Assembly: GCA_012513395.1 (NCBI GenBank)
Contig: JAAZCH010000265.1
Coordinates: 1 to 64,000, forward strand
DNA length: 64,000 nt
Reading direction: 5' to 3'
Origin: Tissierellia bacterium
GTDB taxonomy: Bacteria > Bacillota_A > Clostridia > Tissierellales > Peptoniphilaceae
Shown here: piece by piece, positions 26,519 to 36,932 of the stretch
Position numbering within the stretch: position 1 is the stretch's first letter
How the letters are laid out: the number at the start of each line of letters is the position of its first letter
Notes under the pieces: generated by a model
What the model was told of the DNA's origin: nothing
What the model saw: the letters and a program-made list of their open reading frames with translations, nothing else
Database searches by the model: none
Position numbers and translations under genes: made by a program

Positions 26519-27592
26519 CTACTTCAACCAATCAGGAATATTAAGACCTGATGGATCTTCAATTCTATCTGACTTTTTCTCAGCTTCTGGAGCTTCGCCT
26601 TCAGGCTCTTCTGCTCTGATTCGTCTAGGCTCTATTTCTTCGTCATTAAATCCAGTAGCAATTACTGTAATTTTTATTTGATCTCCCATTGACTTATCAA
26701 TTCCTGCTCCAAAAATAATATTAGCTTCTTCTGCAACTGAAGATCTTATTAATTCAGCAGCCTCATTGATTTCAAATATACCTAAATCATCTCCACCTGT
26801 AATGTTAATTAATACAGATTTTGCTCCTTCAATAGAAGTTTCCAAAAGAGGACTCTTTATTGCAGCTCTTGCAGCTTCTTGTGCTCTTTCATCTCCTTCT
26901 GCATAACCTATACCCATATGAGCAATGCCTTTGTTTTCCATAATAGATTTAACGTCAGCAAAGTCTAAATTGATTAAACTAGGAATACTAATCAAATCAG
27001 ATATACCAGTTATACCTTGAAGTAAGACTTCATCAGCCATTTCAAAGGATTCTTGTACACTTGTTTTCTTATCAGCAATTTGTAAAAGTCTATCATTAGG
27101 TATAGTTACCAATGTATCAACTTTTGCTAGAAGTTCCTCAATTCCAGATTCAGCTTGTTTTTGTCTTCTGCTTCCTTCAAAAGAAAACGGCTTAGTAACG
27201 ACACCTACTGTAAGTATGCCTAATTCTTTTGCAATATCTGCTACAACAGGTGAACCCCCTGTACCAGTTCCGCCACCCATTCCTGCAGCAATGAAAACCA
27301 TATCTGATCCGTCTAAAGAATTTTTAATTTCATCGCGACTTTCTTGTGCGCTTACTTCTCCCACTGAAGGATCTCCGCCAGCTCCTAAACCTTTAGTTAC
27401 TTTTTCTCCTAATTGAAGTTTAGTATTTGCTAAAGAGGCTTTCAATGCTTGTCTATCAGTATTGGCAGCGATGAATTCAACACCTTTAACTCCACTTTCA
27501 ATCATTCTGTTTACGGCGTTATTTCCCCCACCGCCAACACCTATAACTTTAATTTTTGCAAATCCATCGTTGTCTACTTCAAATTCCAACAT
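26519..27592 (-). CDS. ftsZ: Cell division protein FtsZ
   Basis: Tubulin-like GTPase forming the Z ring. The 357-residue protein has [15 protein letters not shown] near residue 18, the [11 protein letters not shown] tubulin signature (about 105-115) and the T7 loop NLDFADVK (about 208-215). A short linker leads to the C-terminal peptide IPDWLK, which binds FtsA, SepF or other tethers. ATG with AAGGAGG seven bases upstream. It stands alone: own promoter and terminator, with no ftsA next to it. Confidence 0.98.
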   Translation of the reverse strand: MLEFEVDNDGFAKIKVIGVGGGGNNAVNRMIESGVKGVEFIAANTDRQALKASLANTKLQLGEKVTKGLGAGGDPSVGEVSAQESRDEIKNSLDGSDMVFIAAGMGGGTGTGGSPVVADIAKELGILTVGVVTKPFSFEGSRRQKQAESGIEELLAKVDTLVTIPNDRLLQIADKKTSVQESFEMADEVLLQGITGISDLISIPSLINLDFADVKSIMENKGIAHMGIGYAEGDERAQEAARAAIKSPLLETSIEGAKSVLINITGGDDLGIFEINEAAELIRSSVAEEANIIFGAGIDKSMGDQIKITVIATGFNDEEIEPRRIRAEEPEGEAPEAEKKSDRIEDPSGLNIPDWLK

Positions 27593-27651
27593 TATTTCCT
27601 CCTTTATATCTTTATCATAATATTTAATATTTTAAAGATAATCCTTACTAT

Positions 27652-27680
27652 ATTGTACGGTTTTACGACTAATATGTCAA
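27652..27680 (-). promoter_or_regulatory. Strong vegetative promoter of ftsZ
   Basis: Minus-strand consensus -35 TTGACA, 17-base spacer, -10 TACAAT. It lies 60 bases upstream of the ftsZ ATG. The remaining bases of this 275-base gap (27681-27835) are very AT-rich with no further recognisable element. Confidence 0.9.
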
Positions 27681-27835
27681 ACATATTTTCTATCTAAATA
27701 AGTAAATTAAACACTTTTCTATGTTTTTAGACCTTAAAAAGTAAATCTCTAATAAAAAATATTAGATATGCAATAAATATAGTAAAAATTATCGACATTA
27801 ATAATAACAAGTTAACACATTTTACAATTTTTTAC

Positions 27836-27862
27836 ACTAAAAACTGAAGATTTTACAATCTT
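27836..27862 (-). terminator. Weak terminator after ftsQ
   Basis: Minus-strand stem AAGATT/AATCTT closing a GTAA tetraloop, followed by CAGTTTTTAG, six bases after the ftsQ stop. It likely ends the mraZ-ftsQ transcript. Confidence 0.5.
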
Positions 27863-27867
27863 TAGAT

Positions 27868-28626
27868 TTATTCATACACTAGGACCGGATCTGGCCCTTC
27901 TTCCATTAAAATCATAGAGGCTTTTCTAGAAGTATCCTCTTCAATTGACATTATCATCTGGTCTAATACTTTTAGTTTATACTCTACATTATTGTAGGAG
28001 CCGAAAGCAACAAATACGTCATTATATAAAACCAATTCTGCTTTATTTTCTTCCAGATTAATATTTTTAAATTTTAAAAGACTTTCACCCTTTAGAAGAC
28101 TCTCTCCATCGTAGATTTCACTCAACAATTTATTTTGTTCTTCTGTCGCAAAGTCAAATATCTTATCCCCTAGTTTGATATTATCTACATTTTCAATACC
28201 TTTAATTAGAAGTAAATTGAGCATCAAGGTTTCACTTTCGCCAATTATTATTCCGTATTTGTCTATTAACAAATATTTATTTGAAATTTGTATAGTGGAT
28301 GCGGGTTTTCTTTCTATAACTTCAATTATTATATTCAAAGGCAAACTGCGTTTAATCTTAGCGGAGTCTATAAAAGTAATACCCGAAATCCTTTTCTCGA
28401 TATCCTCGATATCAATAAAAATAAAATTGTCTTCAGTTGTAAGATTTGAAGCTGCCAAAATTGTAGATGATTCGACCTTACTATTTCCACTTACACTGAT
28501 TTTTTTGATATTAAAAATCGGAAGATGAAGAAAAGCAAAAACAAGCCCTAATATTAATATCAGAGCCATTAAAATTCTTCCATATTTAATCTTTCGTTTC
28601 TTCCTATACCTACGTTTTCTCTTCAT
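27868..28626 (-). CDS. ftsQ: Cell division protein FtsQ/DivIB
   Basis: Single-pass division protein that bridges FtsL-FtsB and septal synthases. The 252-residue protein has a strongly basic cytoplasmic start (KRKRRYRKKRKIK), one membrane span at about 17-38, then an extracytoplasmic POTRA domain beginning IKKISVSGNSKV (about 40-51) and an FtsQ domain. Five bases separate it from murG. Last gene of the cell wall cluster. Confidence 0.92.
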   Translation of the reverse strand: MKRKRRYRKKRKIKYGRILMALILILGLVFAFLHLPIFNIKKISVSGNSKVESSTILAASNLTTEDNFIFIDIEDIEKRISGITFIDSAKIKRSLPLNIIIEVIERKPASTIQISNKYLLIDKYGIIIGESETLMLNLLLIKGIENVDNIKLGDKIFDFATEEQNKLLSEIYDGESLLKGESLLKFKNINLEENKAELVLYNDVFVAFGSYNNVEYKLKVLDQMIMSIEEDTSRKASMILMEEGPDPVLVYE

Positions 28627-28630
28627 CCAA

Positions 28631-29728
28631 TCACTTAATTATTGAAAATATTTTATCCACGATTATTTCTGTTGAATTTGGCTTTGAAAGTATTTTAGCA
28701 CATTCTCCCATTTTTTTCATCTTTGTTTCATTTTCTAAAATATCGATGATAGTGCCCAATAAGTTTTCGGAAGTTAATTCATCTTCTAAAAACACCCTCG
28801 ACGCTCCAGCCTTTTCAAATGCTCTAGCATTATACTCTTGGTGATTGTCGGCAGTGTATGCCTTTGGAACTAAAATACTAGGTATACCCAAAGCAGAAAC
28901 TTCAGCCAATGATATTGCACTTGAACTCAAAATCGCCAAGTCGCTACTAGCTAATAAATTTATCATTTCATGTGAATAATCCATAATTTTAATATTTTCA
29001 TTAATTGTAATCTTTCTATCATTTAAAACTTTCATGAATTCATCATAATGGGATCTACCAGTTATATGAATTAATCTATATTTAAAATCCTTACTTGCCT
29101 CAATAATTCCAATAATGGCATTGTTGATCGATTCTTGACCGCCGCTGCCTCCAAAAGATAAAATTAATTTTTCATTTTCTTTGACGCCTATTTCTTTCCT
29201 CAAATCAATTTTATTAACAGTGAAGAAATCTTTTCTGATGGGATTTCCCGCCATAAAACAATTGCTACTAGTAAAACGGTTCTTTGCTTCTTCAAAAGAA
29301 ATAGCTATTCCATTTGCTTTTTTTGCTAAGATTCTATTTACTTTTCCTGGAAAAGCATTGGATTCTTGTAAAATAGTTTTTATTCCTTTTTGCTGAGCTA
29401 AAAAGAGTACAGGAAAAGCTACGTAACCACCAGTACCAATAACTATATCGGGCTTAAACTTTTTGAGAATCTTATTAGCGTCATAAAGTCCCTTTAAAAG
29501 TTCCACACCTATCTTAAAGGAATCCAAGTTGATACTCCTAGGTAATCCCTTAACTCTAACTGTTTCATATTTATATCCAGCACGTGTAGTCAATTCCTTT
29601 TCCAATCCTTGTGGAGTGCCCACATACAAAAATTCACCTTCTGGATCTCTTTTTTTTAATTCGTCTAAGATAGCCAAGGCAGGATATATATGTCCACCTG
29701 TACCTCCGCCTGAAATTAAGTATTTCAT
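28631..29728 (-). CDS. murG: UDP-N-acetylglucosamine transferase MurG
   Basis: Adds GlcNAc to lipid I to make lipid II at the inner face of the membrane. The 365-residue GT28 protein has SGGGTGGHIYPALA (about 6-19) and ESNAFPGKVNR, with SFGGSGGQESINNA and a C-terminal SAISLAEVSALGIPSILVP donor-site segment. Its ATG overlaps the ftsW stop by four bases. Confidence 0.97.
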   Translation of the reverse strand: MKYLISGGGTGGHIYPALAILDELKKRDPEGEFLYVGTPQGLEKELTTRAGYKYETVRVKGLPRSINLDSFKIGVELLKGLYDANKILKKFKPDIVIGTGGYVAFPVLFLAQQKGIKTILQESNAFPGKVNRILAKKANGIAISFEEAKNRFTSSNCFMAGNPIRKDFFTVNKIDLRKEIGVKENEKLILSFGGSGGQESINNAIIGIIEASKDFKYRLIHITGRSHYDEFMKVLNDRKITINENIKIMDYSHEMINLLASSDLAILSSSAISLAEVSALGIPSILVPKAYTADNHQEYNARAFEKAGASRVFLEDELTSENLLGTIIDILENETKMKKMGECAKILSKPNSTEIIVDKIFSIIK

Positions 29729-30816
29729 TTTATGCTCCTACTATTTTCCTTCGATATATTTAAGATTATACCCGTTGCATATAATGTTACCATTAAAGAG
29801 GTTCCACCAAAACTAATAAATGGCAAAGTAATACCTGTTACTGGCGCTAATCCTATATTAACCATAATGTGGATAAATGCCTGTACACCGATGAGTGTTG
29901 CAAAACCAAGTGCCAAATATTTTCCAAATCTGTCCTTGGAATTAAAAGCAATTAGATATCCTCTCCAGATAAATAAAAAAAACAATACTACTAAACAAGA
30001 AGCACCTATCAATCCAAATTCTTCACCAATAACAGCGAAAATAAAATCGTTATAGACATGAGGTATATAAGAAAACTTTTGAACACCTTTACCTAAGCCT
30101 ACTCCTGTTATCCCACCCATTGCAAGGGCATATAGGGAATTCATTAATTGATATGAGTCATTACCCTCTCCGAAAGGATCTAAAAAACCTGCTATTCTTT
30201 CCAATCTGTAAGGGGTCATAGTGTAATACAATCCTGCGCTCCCAAACATTAATAATATTAACACATAGCGAAACTTTATTCCAGCAGCTAGTATTATTGA
30301 GCCTAGTGCAATTGCTATTACCATAGCTGAGCCCATATCACGAATCAATACGACACCTACTGATACTCCAACAAAAATAACAATTAAAATAAAATTTCTA
30401 AATTTTCTAATGTTTTTTCCTAAGCTCGAACAAATCGAAGCCATAAAAATAATAGATGTAATTTTTAAAACATCCGATGGCATAAATCTTGGTAAATACC
30501 TAATTTTTAACCATCGTGTAGAACCTAAACTATCTGAGCCATAAGATGTAAATAGCATTAAATTCAAAATAATCCCAATTATCATTAATGGGATTGCGTA
30601 CTTTTTGTATTTTTTATATGGAATATTCATTCCAACAAACAAGCAAAAGAATCCAAGAGCCAAGGACCTTAGATGTAACAATATAAAGTAATATCCGTTT
30701 TCAAATTTCAAGACGGCAGTAGGCCAAGAAGCACTAAATACTAATATCCCACCAACAATGCATAGTATTATTGTAATTATTAATAATGGTCTATCTACAA
30801 TAGCTCTTTTTTTCAT
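29725..30816 (-). CDS. ftsW: SEDS-family peptidoglycan glycosyltransferase FtsW
   Basis: Polytopic membrane enzyme that polymerises lipid II at the septum together with a class B PBP. The 363-residue protein has about ten hydrophobic spans, the conserved RWLKIR region, the KGVQKFSYIPHVYNDFIFA loop (about 243-261) and a C-terminal LPFISFGGTSL motif, all typical of SEDS. It lies between murD and murG, with its partner PBP further upstream in the same cluster. Ribosome site is weak. Confidence 0.95.
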   Translation of the reverse strand: MKKRAIVDRPLLIITIILCIVGGILVFSASWPTAVLKFENGYYFILLHLRSLALGFFCLFVGMNIPYKKYKKYAIPLMIIGIILNLMLFTSYGSDSLGSTRWLKIRYLPRFMPSDVLKITSIIFMASICSSLGKNIRKFRNFILIVIFVGVSVGVVLIRDMGSAMVIAIALGSIILAAGIKFRYVLILLMFGSAGLYYTMTPYRLERIAGFLDPFGEGNDSYQLMNSLYALAMGGITGVGLGKGVQKFSYIPHVYNDFIFAVIGEEFGLIGASCLVVLFFLFIWRGYLIAFNSKDRFGKYLALGFATLIGVQAFIHIMVNIGLAPVTGITLPFISFGGTSLMVTLYATGIILNISKENSRSIK

Positions 30817-30835
30817 TCTAAACCGTAAACTCTTT

Positions 30836-32176
30836 CTATTTTAATTCTTCTACTAGTTGAATAAATTTATTGCCTCTTTCTTCAAAGTTTTTAAACATGC
30901 CCCAACTAGCACAAGCAGGAGATAATAAAACCACGTCCCCCGTTTGGGAAATTTTACTGGCAATATTAATTCCTTCTTCTAAATTGTCTATTTCATAAAT
31001 GTTTTTATATCCCAATTCCAATGCTTTATTAACAACCTGATCTTTAGTTTGTCCAATTGCTAAAATCGCCTTTATTTTATCTTTTCCCATATTTAACAAC
31101 TCAGTAAAATCTTCTTTTTTATCATATCCACCCAAAAAAATAATTAGAGGATTGTCAAATGAAGCGATTGCTTTCATAGTGGAATCAGAGTTTGTTCCCT
31201 TGGAGTCATTATAATAAGACACCCCATTATGAAGTCGCACAAATTGAAGCCTATGGGGTACTCCTTGGAAGTTTTGTATTGTTTCTTTAACGATCTCTCT
31301 GTCTAATTTCAGTATTTCTGCCACGGCAATACTCGCCATAATATTATAGTAATTATGAACACCCTTAATATAAATATCTTTAGTATCAAGGTATTCTGTA
31401 GACACGCCTTTTTCAGATATAAATATTTTACCATCATATAAATAAACTCCAGATTCAATTTTTTCCAAAGTACTGATAAAGATTTTGTTATAGTCTCCTC
31501 GGAGTTCCTTTAAGTTTTTGTCATCAAAATTTAATACAGCGTAATCTTTTTTATTTAAATTTTTTAAAATGTTTAGTTTAGCATTTTTATAGTTTTCTGT
31601 AGTTCCATGATAATCTAAATGATCTGATGTGATATTCATAATGACTGAAATATTTGGTTTGAATAAATCTACATCGTCCAACTGAAAACTGCTACATTCA
31701 ATTACTAAAAAATCCTTTGTGGTATTTATTAATTCAAAGACAGCACCTACTCCAATATTACCTACCGCATTACTAGATATGCCACCTGAATTTAAAATGT
31801 CATTAACTAAAACTGTAGTTGTAGTTTTGCCATTTGTACCTGTGATGCAAATCAGTTTTTCATCACCTTTATACTTATATCCTAGTTCTAAATCAGAAAT
31901 TATCTTTGCACCTGCATTTTTTAAGTTTTGAATGAGGATGTGATTTGGATTTATGCCAGGACTTTTCATAACGAGTTTAAATTTTTTATCCATAACCATT
32001 TCTGGAGAAAATAAAAAATCAATCCCTAAATTACTGATGTCTTCTGGTATTTGGGATATGTTTTTTATATTATCATCATAAGCATATACTTTGATTTTAA
32101 GTTTAGAAAGAGCGGTTACAGCTGCTTTGCCACTAACTCCTAACCCTATTATCAAAATGTCATTATATTTTTCCAC
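30836..32176 (-). CDS. murD: UDP-N-acetylmuramoylalanine-D-glutamate ligase
   Basis: Adds D-Glu to UDP-MurNAc-L-Ala. The 446-residue protein has an N-terminal Rossmann-like UDP domain (GLGVSGKAA), the Mur ligase ATP loop GTNGKTTTTVL (about 113-123), a MNITSDHLDYHG motif and HRLQFV-NDSKGTNSDST at the domain junction. Start is GTG at 32176 with AAGGTGA upstream. murE and murF, often beside it, are missing here. Confidence 0.96.
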   Translation of the reverse strand: MEKYNDILIIGLGVSGKAAVTALSKLKIKVYAYDDNIKNISQIPEDISNLGIDFLFSPEMVMDKKFKLVMKSPGINPNHILIQNLKNAGAKIISDLELGYKYKGDEKLICITGTNGKTTTTVLVNDILNSGGISSNAVGNIGVGAVFELINTTKDFLVIECSSFQLDDVDLFKPNISVIMNITSDHLDYHGTTENYKNAKLNILKNLNKKDYAVLNFDDKNLKELRGDYNKIFISTLEKIESGVYLYDGKIFISEKGVSTEYLDTKDIYIKGVHNYYNIMASIAVAEILKLDREIVKETIQNFQGVPHRLQFVRLHNGVSYYNDSKGTNSDSTMKAIASFDNPLIIFLGGYDKKEDFTELLNMGKDKIKAILAIGQTKDQVVNKALELGYKNIYEIDNLEEGINIASKISQTGDVVLLSPACASWGMFKNFEERGNKFIQLVEELK

Positions 32177-32185
32177 TATATCACC

Positions 32186-33151
32186 TTATCTAATACCGAG
32201 TATTGATATAATTGTAAATACAAGAGTAATTAATGCGAAAATCTTCACAATTTTAGTTTCGTGTATTCCCTTTGCTTCAAAATGATGATGAATAGGAGCC
32301 ATTAAAAATGCTCTTTTGCCAGTAGCTTTAAAAGAAACTACTTGAATAATAACAGAAAGAGTTTCTATTACAAAAATGATTCCCACAAAAGGCAAATACA
32401 AAGTCGTTCCAGAGGTAATGGCAATTGCTGCAAATGCTCCACCTATCGCCAAAGATCCCACGTCTCCCATAAAAGTTTGGGCTGGATATCTATTAAATTT
32501 CAAAAATCCTACAAGGGCTCCAGCTAAAGTCATAGAAAACATTGCTACTTCCCTATTAAATTTAAATACATTCATTACTCCAAATCCCGTTAGAGCAATT
32601 ACAGATACGGTACTAGCCAAACCATCTAAACCGTCTGTTAAATTTACGCTGTTGACTGTACCTAGCACAACAAAAAGAGTAAGAGGATAAAATAACAACC
32701 CCAAATTTACTTTATTGTCTCCAAAAAATGGAATATATAAATTTATCAAAGATGAATCCTGAGTTGCTAAAAATATTATCAATATGGATACAAGTACTTG
32801 GGCAGAAAATTTCTGCCTAGGCGTTATACCTTCATTTGTTTTTTTGACTACAATTAGATAATCATCAATCAAACCTATCGCACCAAATCCTATCATGGAA
32901 GTAATACAAATAAGCACGTTTTTGCTTTTAACTCCAAAAACTATCATTGTCACAACAGTGGCGATAATGAATATAATACCGCCCATGATAGGAGTTCCTG
33001 ATTTGACCAAATGACTTTCAGGTCCATCAAGTCTAATTGTTTGTCCTATTTTAAGTTTTTTTAACTCGGGAATAATAATAGGACCCAAAACTAAGCTAAG
33101 TATCATAGCTGTTATAAAGTTTAAAATATAAAAATTATTTAAATTACTCAT
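32186..33151 (-). CDS. mraY: Phospho-N-acetylmuramoyl-pentapeptide transferase
   Basis: Makes lipid I from UDP-MurNAc-pentapeptide and undecaprenyl phosphate in the membrane. The 321-residue protein has about ten spans, the cytoplasmic GAIGLIDDYL motif (adjacent catalytic aspartates, about 92-101), NLTDGLDGLA (about 172-181) and the HHHFEAKG loop near residue 292. ATG with AGAGGA upstream, nine bases before murD. Confidence 0.97.
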   Translation of the reverse strand: MSNLNNFYILNFITAMILSLVLGPIIIPELKKLKIGQTIRLDGPESHLVKSGTPIMGGIIFIIATVVTMIVFGVKSKNVLICITSMIGFGAIGLIDDYLIVVKKTNEGITPRQKFSAQVLVSILIIFLATQDSSLINLYIPFFGDNKVNLGLLFYPLTLFVVLGTVNSVNLTDGLDGLASTVSVIALTGFGVMNVFKFNREVAMFSMTLAGALVGFLKFNRYPAQTFMGDVGSLAIGGAFAAIAITSGTTLYLPFVGIIFVIETLSVIIQVVSFKATGKRAFLMAPIHHHFEAKGIHETKIVKIFALITLVFTIISILGIR

Positions 33152-33168
33152 TTTTTTATCCTCTACTA

Positions 33169-35523
33169 TTATGCATTGGGACTAGGTTTATCATCCGGAC
33201 TATTTTCTTCATTATTGTCTTCATTTATTTCTTCAATTACTTCCTCTGATTTATCTTTTTCAGGTGAAGTTATGGGTCTGTTTTCTGTGTTTTCTACTTC
33301 TAATAATCCATCGACTAATGATGGATCTGAAGTGTCTTGTCCTTGAAGTTCTGATTTTTCACCTAGTACAAGTGTAATCTTTTCCCCTGCTTGAATTCTG
33401 CTGGAATAATTGGGACTCATTCTGACTATTACGCCCTCTTCTGCCCCTTCTGTTTCATATCCTACGCCAATTTTGTTTAGATATTCTTCTATTTCATTTA
33501 TTTGCTTACCAAGCAAATTAGGTACTATTTTAGTTTCTCCATTATTTAAGTCTATTTCAAACTCTACGATACTTCCTCTATCCACTAATTCTCCAGCTTT
33601 AGGATTTTGGCTTATAATTATCGTATCGTCAGTTATATTGACATACTCAGTTGTGTATTTTAAATCAGTGTCGGTTATCATTCTACCTGCTTCACCAATT
33701 AACCTAAATGTAACATCTGGCACCCTTACGTAGTCTTTGTTTGTATCAATTGAGTCCCTAGGTTTTTCTTTTATTCCTAGTAGCTTTAAAGTATATTCTA
33801 TGATGTTTTTTGCACTTGGAGATGCAACTATACTGCCATAAGTCTGAGTTTTAGGATTATCCACAATTACTAATATGGAAATTACTGGATTATCGATGGG
33901 TGCAAGCCCAACAAAAGAAGACACAAACTGGTCTTCAGCGTAACCATTTTCTAAAACTTTATTTGCGGTTCCTGTCTTTCCACCAATTCTATAAATTGCG
34001 CTGTTTGCCCTAGATGCAGTACCACTTTCTACAACATGGCTCATCATTTCCAACATTATATTTGCCGTCTCCGAAGAAATAACCTGTCTCTTTTCAGAAA
34101 TTTCCATAGATTTTACTACTCTACCTTCAGAATTTACAAGCTCTTTAACGACTCTAGGAGTCATAAGTATACCATCATTTCCTATAGCAGATACAGCATT
34201 TATTAATTGAATGGGTGTTACAGCTAGGCCGTGACCATAAGACATTGTAGCTAATCCAATTTCTGAGATACTTTCGCTACTGCTTGGAATCATACCTATT
34301 GCTTCTCCAGTCAAATCTATCCCTGTCTTTTCTCCAAATCCAAATGCTTTTATATACTTTAAGAAATTTTCCCTGCCTAACTCTCTATTTACATAAACAA
34401 AACTAGGATTGCAAGATTTGGCCAAAGCATCCCTTAGAGTTATGTCTCCGTGGGGATGAGCAAATGAAACGCATCTCAATGGAGGTGCATTTTTAATATC
34501 TCTTATATAACCAGTACAATAATATTGCTTATCAGAATTTGTCGTATTTTCTTCAATTGCAGCAGCTGCTGTAATTAATTTAAAAGTAGAACCTGGCTCA
34601 TAAATATTATTTACTATTGGATTTCTCCAATTAGTATACCAATTATTTTGAATTTCTTCAGAAGACATATTCTTCCATTTTAAAGCCTGAGCTTCATTAA
34701 TGGCAGATGTAGGATTGTTAGAATCAAATGCAGGATAACTACTCATGCCCAGAATATCACCAGTAGCTACTTCTTGGACAATTATCTGTACTCCATCAGC
34801 TTTAAATTCGTCAATAATTCGATTGGTTTCTTCTTCCAAAACACTTTGTATTCCTTGGTCAATTGTTAAAACAGCAGACAATCCATCATCTGCTTCAAAA
34901 ACTTCCCTACTTCCTGTAGGCAATTGCCTATTTCCCGCATCTGATGATTTAAGTATTCTTCCAGAGCTTCCTGTTAAATCTGAATTATAAGATGCTTCTA
35001 CACCATATTGCCCTATACCATCTACATTAGTAAAACCCAGTAAGTGACTAGCCATATTTCCAAAAGGATAAAATCTTCTATAACCTTCTACTATTTCTAT
35101 ACCACTTAAGTTTTTTTCTAATATTCTATTGGCAACATCTCGCTCAACCCATTGCCTAATTTTAGTTCTTTTCCCACTAGAGAGTCTGTAGTAAAGTTCT
35201 CCTTCATCCATTTCCACTAAAGGAGCTAGTTCGGATATTACTTTAGCTCGGTCAGAATCTCCATTGAATGCTCCGGGATTTACATATACAGTAGATGCTG
35301 ATACATTTACTGCCATTTTTTTACCATTTCTATCGTATATTATTCCTCTATCTGAAACTATTTCTTCAGATCTGTTTATCTGCTCTAAAGCCTTTTTTGT
35401 ATACTCATGGCCTTTTACTACTTGAATGTAAAAAAGTCTTGATATAATTATCAAAGACAATAAAAGAAAAAAAATAAGAAGAAAAATAATTCTATTATTA
35501 TGTATTGCACTATTTTTCTTCAT
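33169..35523 (-). CDS. Class B penicillin-binding protein with PASTA domains (FtsI/SpoVD type)
   Basis: Septal transpeptidase. The 784-residue protein has one N-terminal span (about 9-30), a dimerisation domain, and a transpeptidase with catalytic serine in GSTFKLI (about 312), SCN (about 370) and KTGT (about 515). Two PASTA domains (VPDVTFRLIGEAG and VPNLLGKQINEIE starts, about 605-735) and a Glu/Asn-rich tail follow. PASTA domains and position after ftsL fit SpoVD/PBP2B; vegetative versus sporulation role cannot be separated by sequence alone. Confidence 0.94.
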   Translation of the reverse strand: MKKNSAIHNNRIIFLLIFFLLLSLIIISRLFYIQVVKGHEYTKKALEQINRSEEIVSDRGIIYDRNGKKMAVNVSASTVYVNPGAFNGDSDRAKVISELAPLVEMDEGELYYRLSSGKRTKIRQWVERDVANRILEKNLSGIEIVEGYRRFYPFGNMASHLLGFTNVDGIGQYGVEASYNSDLTGSSGRILKSSDAGNRQLPTGSREVFEADDGLSAVLTIDQGIQSVLEEETNRIIDEFKADGVQIIVQEVATGDILGMSSYPAFDSNNPTSAINEAQALKWKNMSSEEIQNNWYTNWRNPIVNNIYEPGSTFKLITAAAAIEENTTNSDKQYYCTGYIRDIKNAPPLRCVSFAHPHGDITLRDALAKSCNPSFVYVNRELGRENFLKYIKAFGFGEKTGIDLTGEAIGMIPSSSESISEIGLATMSYGHGLAVTPIQLINAVSAIGNDGILMTPRVVKELVNSEGRVVKSMEISEKRQVISSETANIMLEMMSHVVESGTASRANSAIYRIGGKTGTANKVLENGYAEDQFVSSFVGLAPIDNPVISILVIVDNPKTQTYGSIVASPSAKNIIEYTLKLLGIKEKPRDSIDTNKDYVRVPDVTFRLIGEAGRMITDTDLKYTTEYVNITDDTIIISQNPKAGELVDRGSIVEFEIDLNNGETKIVPNLLGKQINEIEEYLNKIGVGYETEGAEEGVIVRMSPNYSSRIQAGEKITLVLGEKSELQGQDTSDPSLVDGLLEVENTENRPITSPEKDKSEEVIEEINEDNNEENSPDDKPSPNA

Positions 35524-35538
35524 AATTACCCCCTAATT

Positions 35539-35988
35539 CTATTCACGATTACCTATCAATGTAGAGAAGATGCTGCTTATTATTCCTTTATCTTCTTCTA
35601 CCCTTTCAGTATCTCTTAACGTAAAATATACTACTTGATTATTTTCAGGAAAAACCATCCCCAATTTTGTCTTAGCTTCGTCTACTATGTCACGCTTGCT
35701 TTTTATTTCTTCGACTTTTGCATGGAGATTCAACTCAGTTTTTTCTGCCTCAGTTATTATAGCATCAATACGTCTAATTTCAAAATTAAGAGAAGTTATT
35801 TTAGCATAATTTGAAAGCATAAAAATGGCTGAAGCTATTGAAATTAGTAGAAAAGAAGTGTAGAACAATGTTAAGAAAATTTTTCTTCTTCTAACTAATT
35901 TTTTGTTTTGTGTCTTATTATTTTTTTGAACATCAAGATTGGCTGGATAAATTTTTGAATAATCTAATTTTTTTGCAGCTTCAGCCAT
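35539..35988 (-). CDS. ftsL: FtsL-like cell division protein
   Basis: A 149-residue bitopic protein with a basic cytoplasmic region ending KKLVRRRK, one span at about 37-58, and an extracytoplasmic coiled coil (about 60-110) as in FtsL. The weak primary conservation is normal for the family; assignment leans on its position between rsmH and the class B PBP. ATG with GAGGTGA upstream. Confidence 0.82.
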   Translation of the reverse strand: MAEAAKKLDYSKIYPANLDVQKNNKTQNKKLVRRRKIFLTLFYTSFLLISIASAIFMLSNYAKITSLNFEIRRIDAIITEAEKTELNLHAKVEEIKSKRDIVDEAKTKLGMVFPENNQVVYFTLRDTERVEEDKGIISSIFSTLIGNRE

Positions 35989-35997
35989 GGTGTCACC

Positions 35998-36930
35998 TCA
36001 TCTCTTTTTTTGGACAACTCTCAATTTTGCCGACCTAGATCTAGGGTTTTGATCTATCTCTTCTTGAGAAGGAAGGATAGGTTTTCTAGTTAATACCTTT
36101 ATCTTTGATACTTTGTCACATGTGCAAATCGGCGCCCTAGGGTCACAAATACAATCCCTTTCTAAATATCTGAAAGTGTTTTTTACTATTCTATCTTCTA
36201 AGGAATGAAACGTTATAATCGCTAATCTCCCATCAGGATTTAATCGACTTACTATTTTTTCAATCGTTTTTTCTATAATATTTAATTCGTCATTAACTTC
36301 TATCCGTATAGCTTGAAAAGTTTTTATAGCCGGATGTTTCTCCATCCTCTGGCTTTTGGGTATTGCTTTTTTAATTACTTCTACCAGTTCAAATGTAGTT
36401 TCAATAGGACTTTTATTTCTTTCTTGGACTATAAATTCGGAAATTCTCCTAGCCCATCTTTCTTCTCCATATTTCAAAATAATTTCTTCCAACTCTTCTT
36501 GTGAATAATCATTGATTACAATTTTTGCATTTAATGGGTTTTCAGAGTCCATCCTCATATCCAATGGAAAGTTTTGATGATAAGAAAACCCTCTTTCTCC
36601 TGAGTCTAATTGATACGATGAAACTCCTAAGTCCAAAAGAGCTCCATCAATATTTCCTATGGAGAGCTCATCAAGAATATTATCAAAGTCTTTAAAATTT
36701 GATTTTTTAATAATTACTCTTTCGTCATAATCTTTTAAAACTGAAGTAGCCTTTTCTAAAGCATCTGTATCTTGATCAATCCCGATAAGCAGTCCTTTGT
36801 CTAATTTTTTCACTATTTCTAATGAATGACCGCCACCGCCCAGAGTACCATCAAGATAAATTCCATCTGATTTAATATTAAGACTCTCAATAGTTTCAGT
36901 TAATAAAACTGACTGATGTATAAATTCCAT
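35998..36930 (-). CDS. rsmH: 16S rRNA (cytosine-1402-N4)-methyltransferase RsmH
   Basis: N4-methylates C1402, the same base 2'-O-methylated by RsmI, which is also in this window. The 310-residue product starts with [13 protein letters not shown], has [10 protein letters not shown] for S-adenosylmethionine (about 27-36), [14 protein letters not shown] (about 98-111), and the C-terminal [12 protein letters not shown] motif. Two bases separate it from mraZ. Confidence 0.97.
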   Translation of the reverse strand: MEFIHQSVLLTETIESLNIKSDGIYLDGTLGGGGHSLEIVKKLDKGLLIGIDQDTDALEKATSVLKDYDERVIIKKSNFKDFDNILDELSIGNIDGALLDLGVSSYQLDSGERGFSYHQNFPLDMRMDSENPLNAKIVINDYSQEELEEIILKYGEERWARRISEFIVQERNKSPIETTFELVEVIKKAIPKSQRMEKHPAIKTFQAIRIEVNDELNIIEKTIEKIVSRLNPDGRLAIITFHSLEDRIVKNTFRYLERDCICDPRAPICTCDKVSKIKVLTRKPILPSQEEIDQNPRSRSAKLRVVQKKR

Positions 36931-36932
36931 TT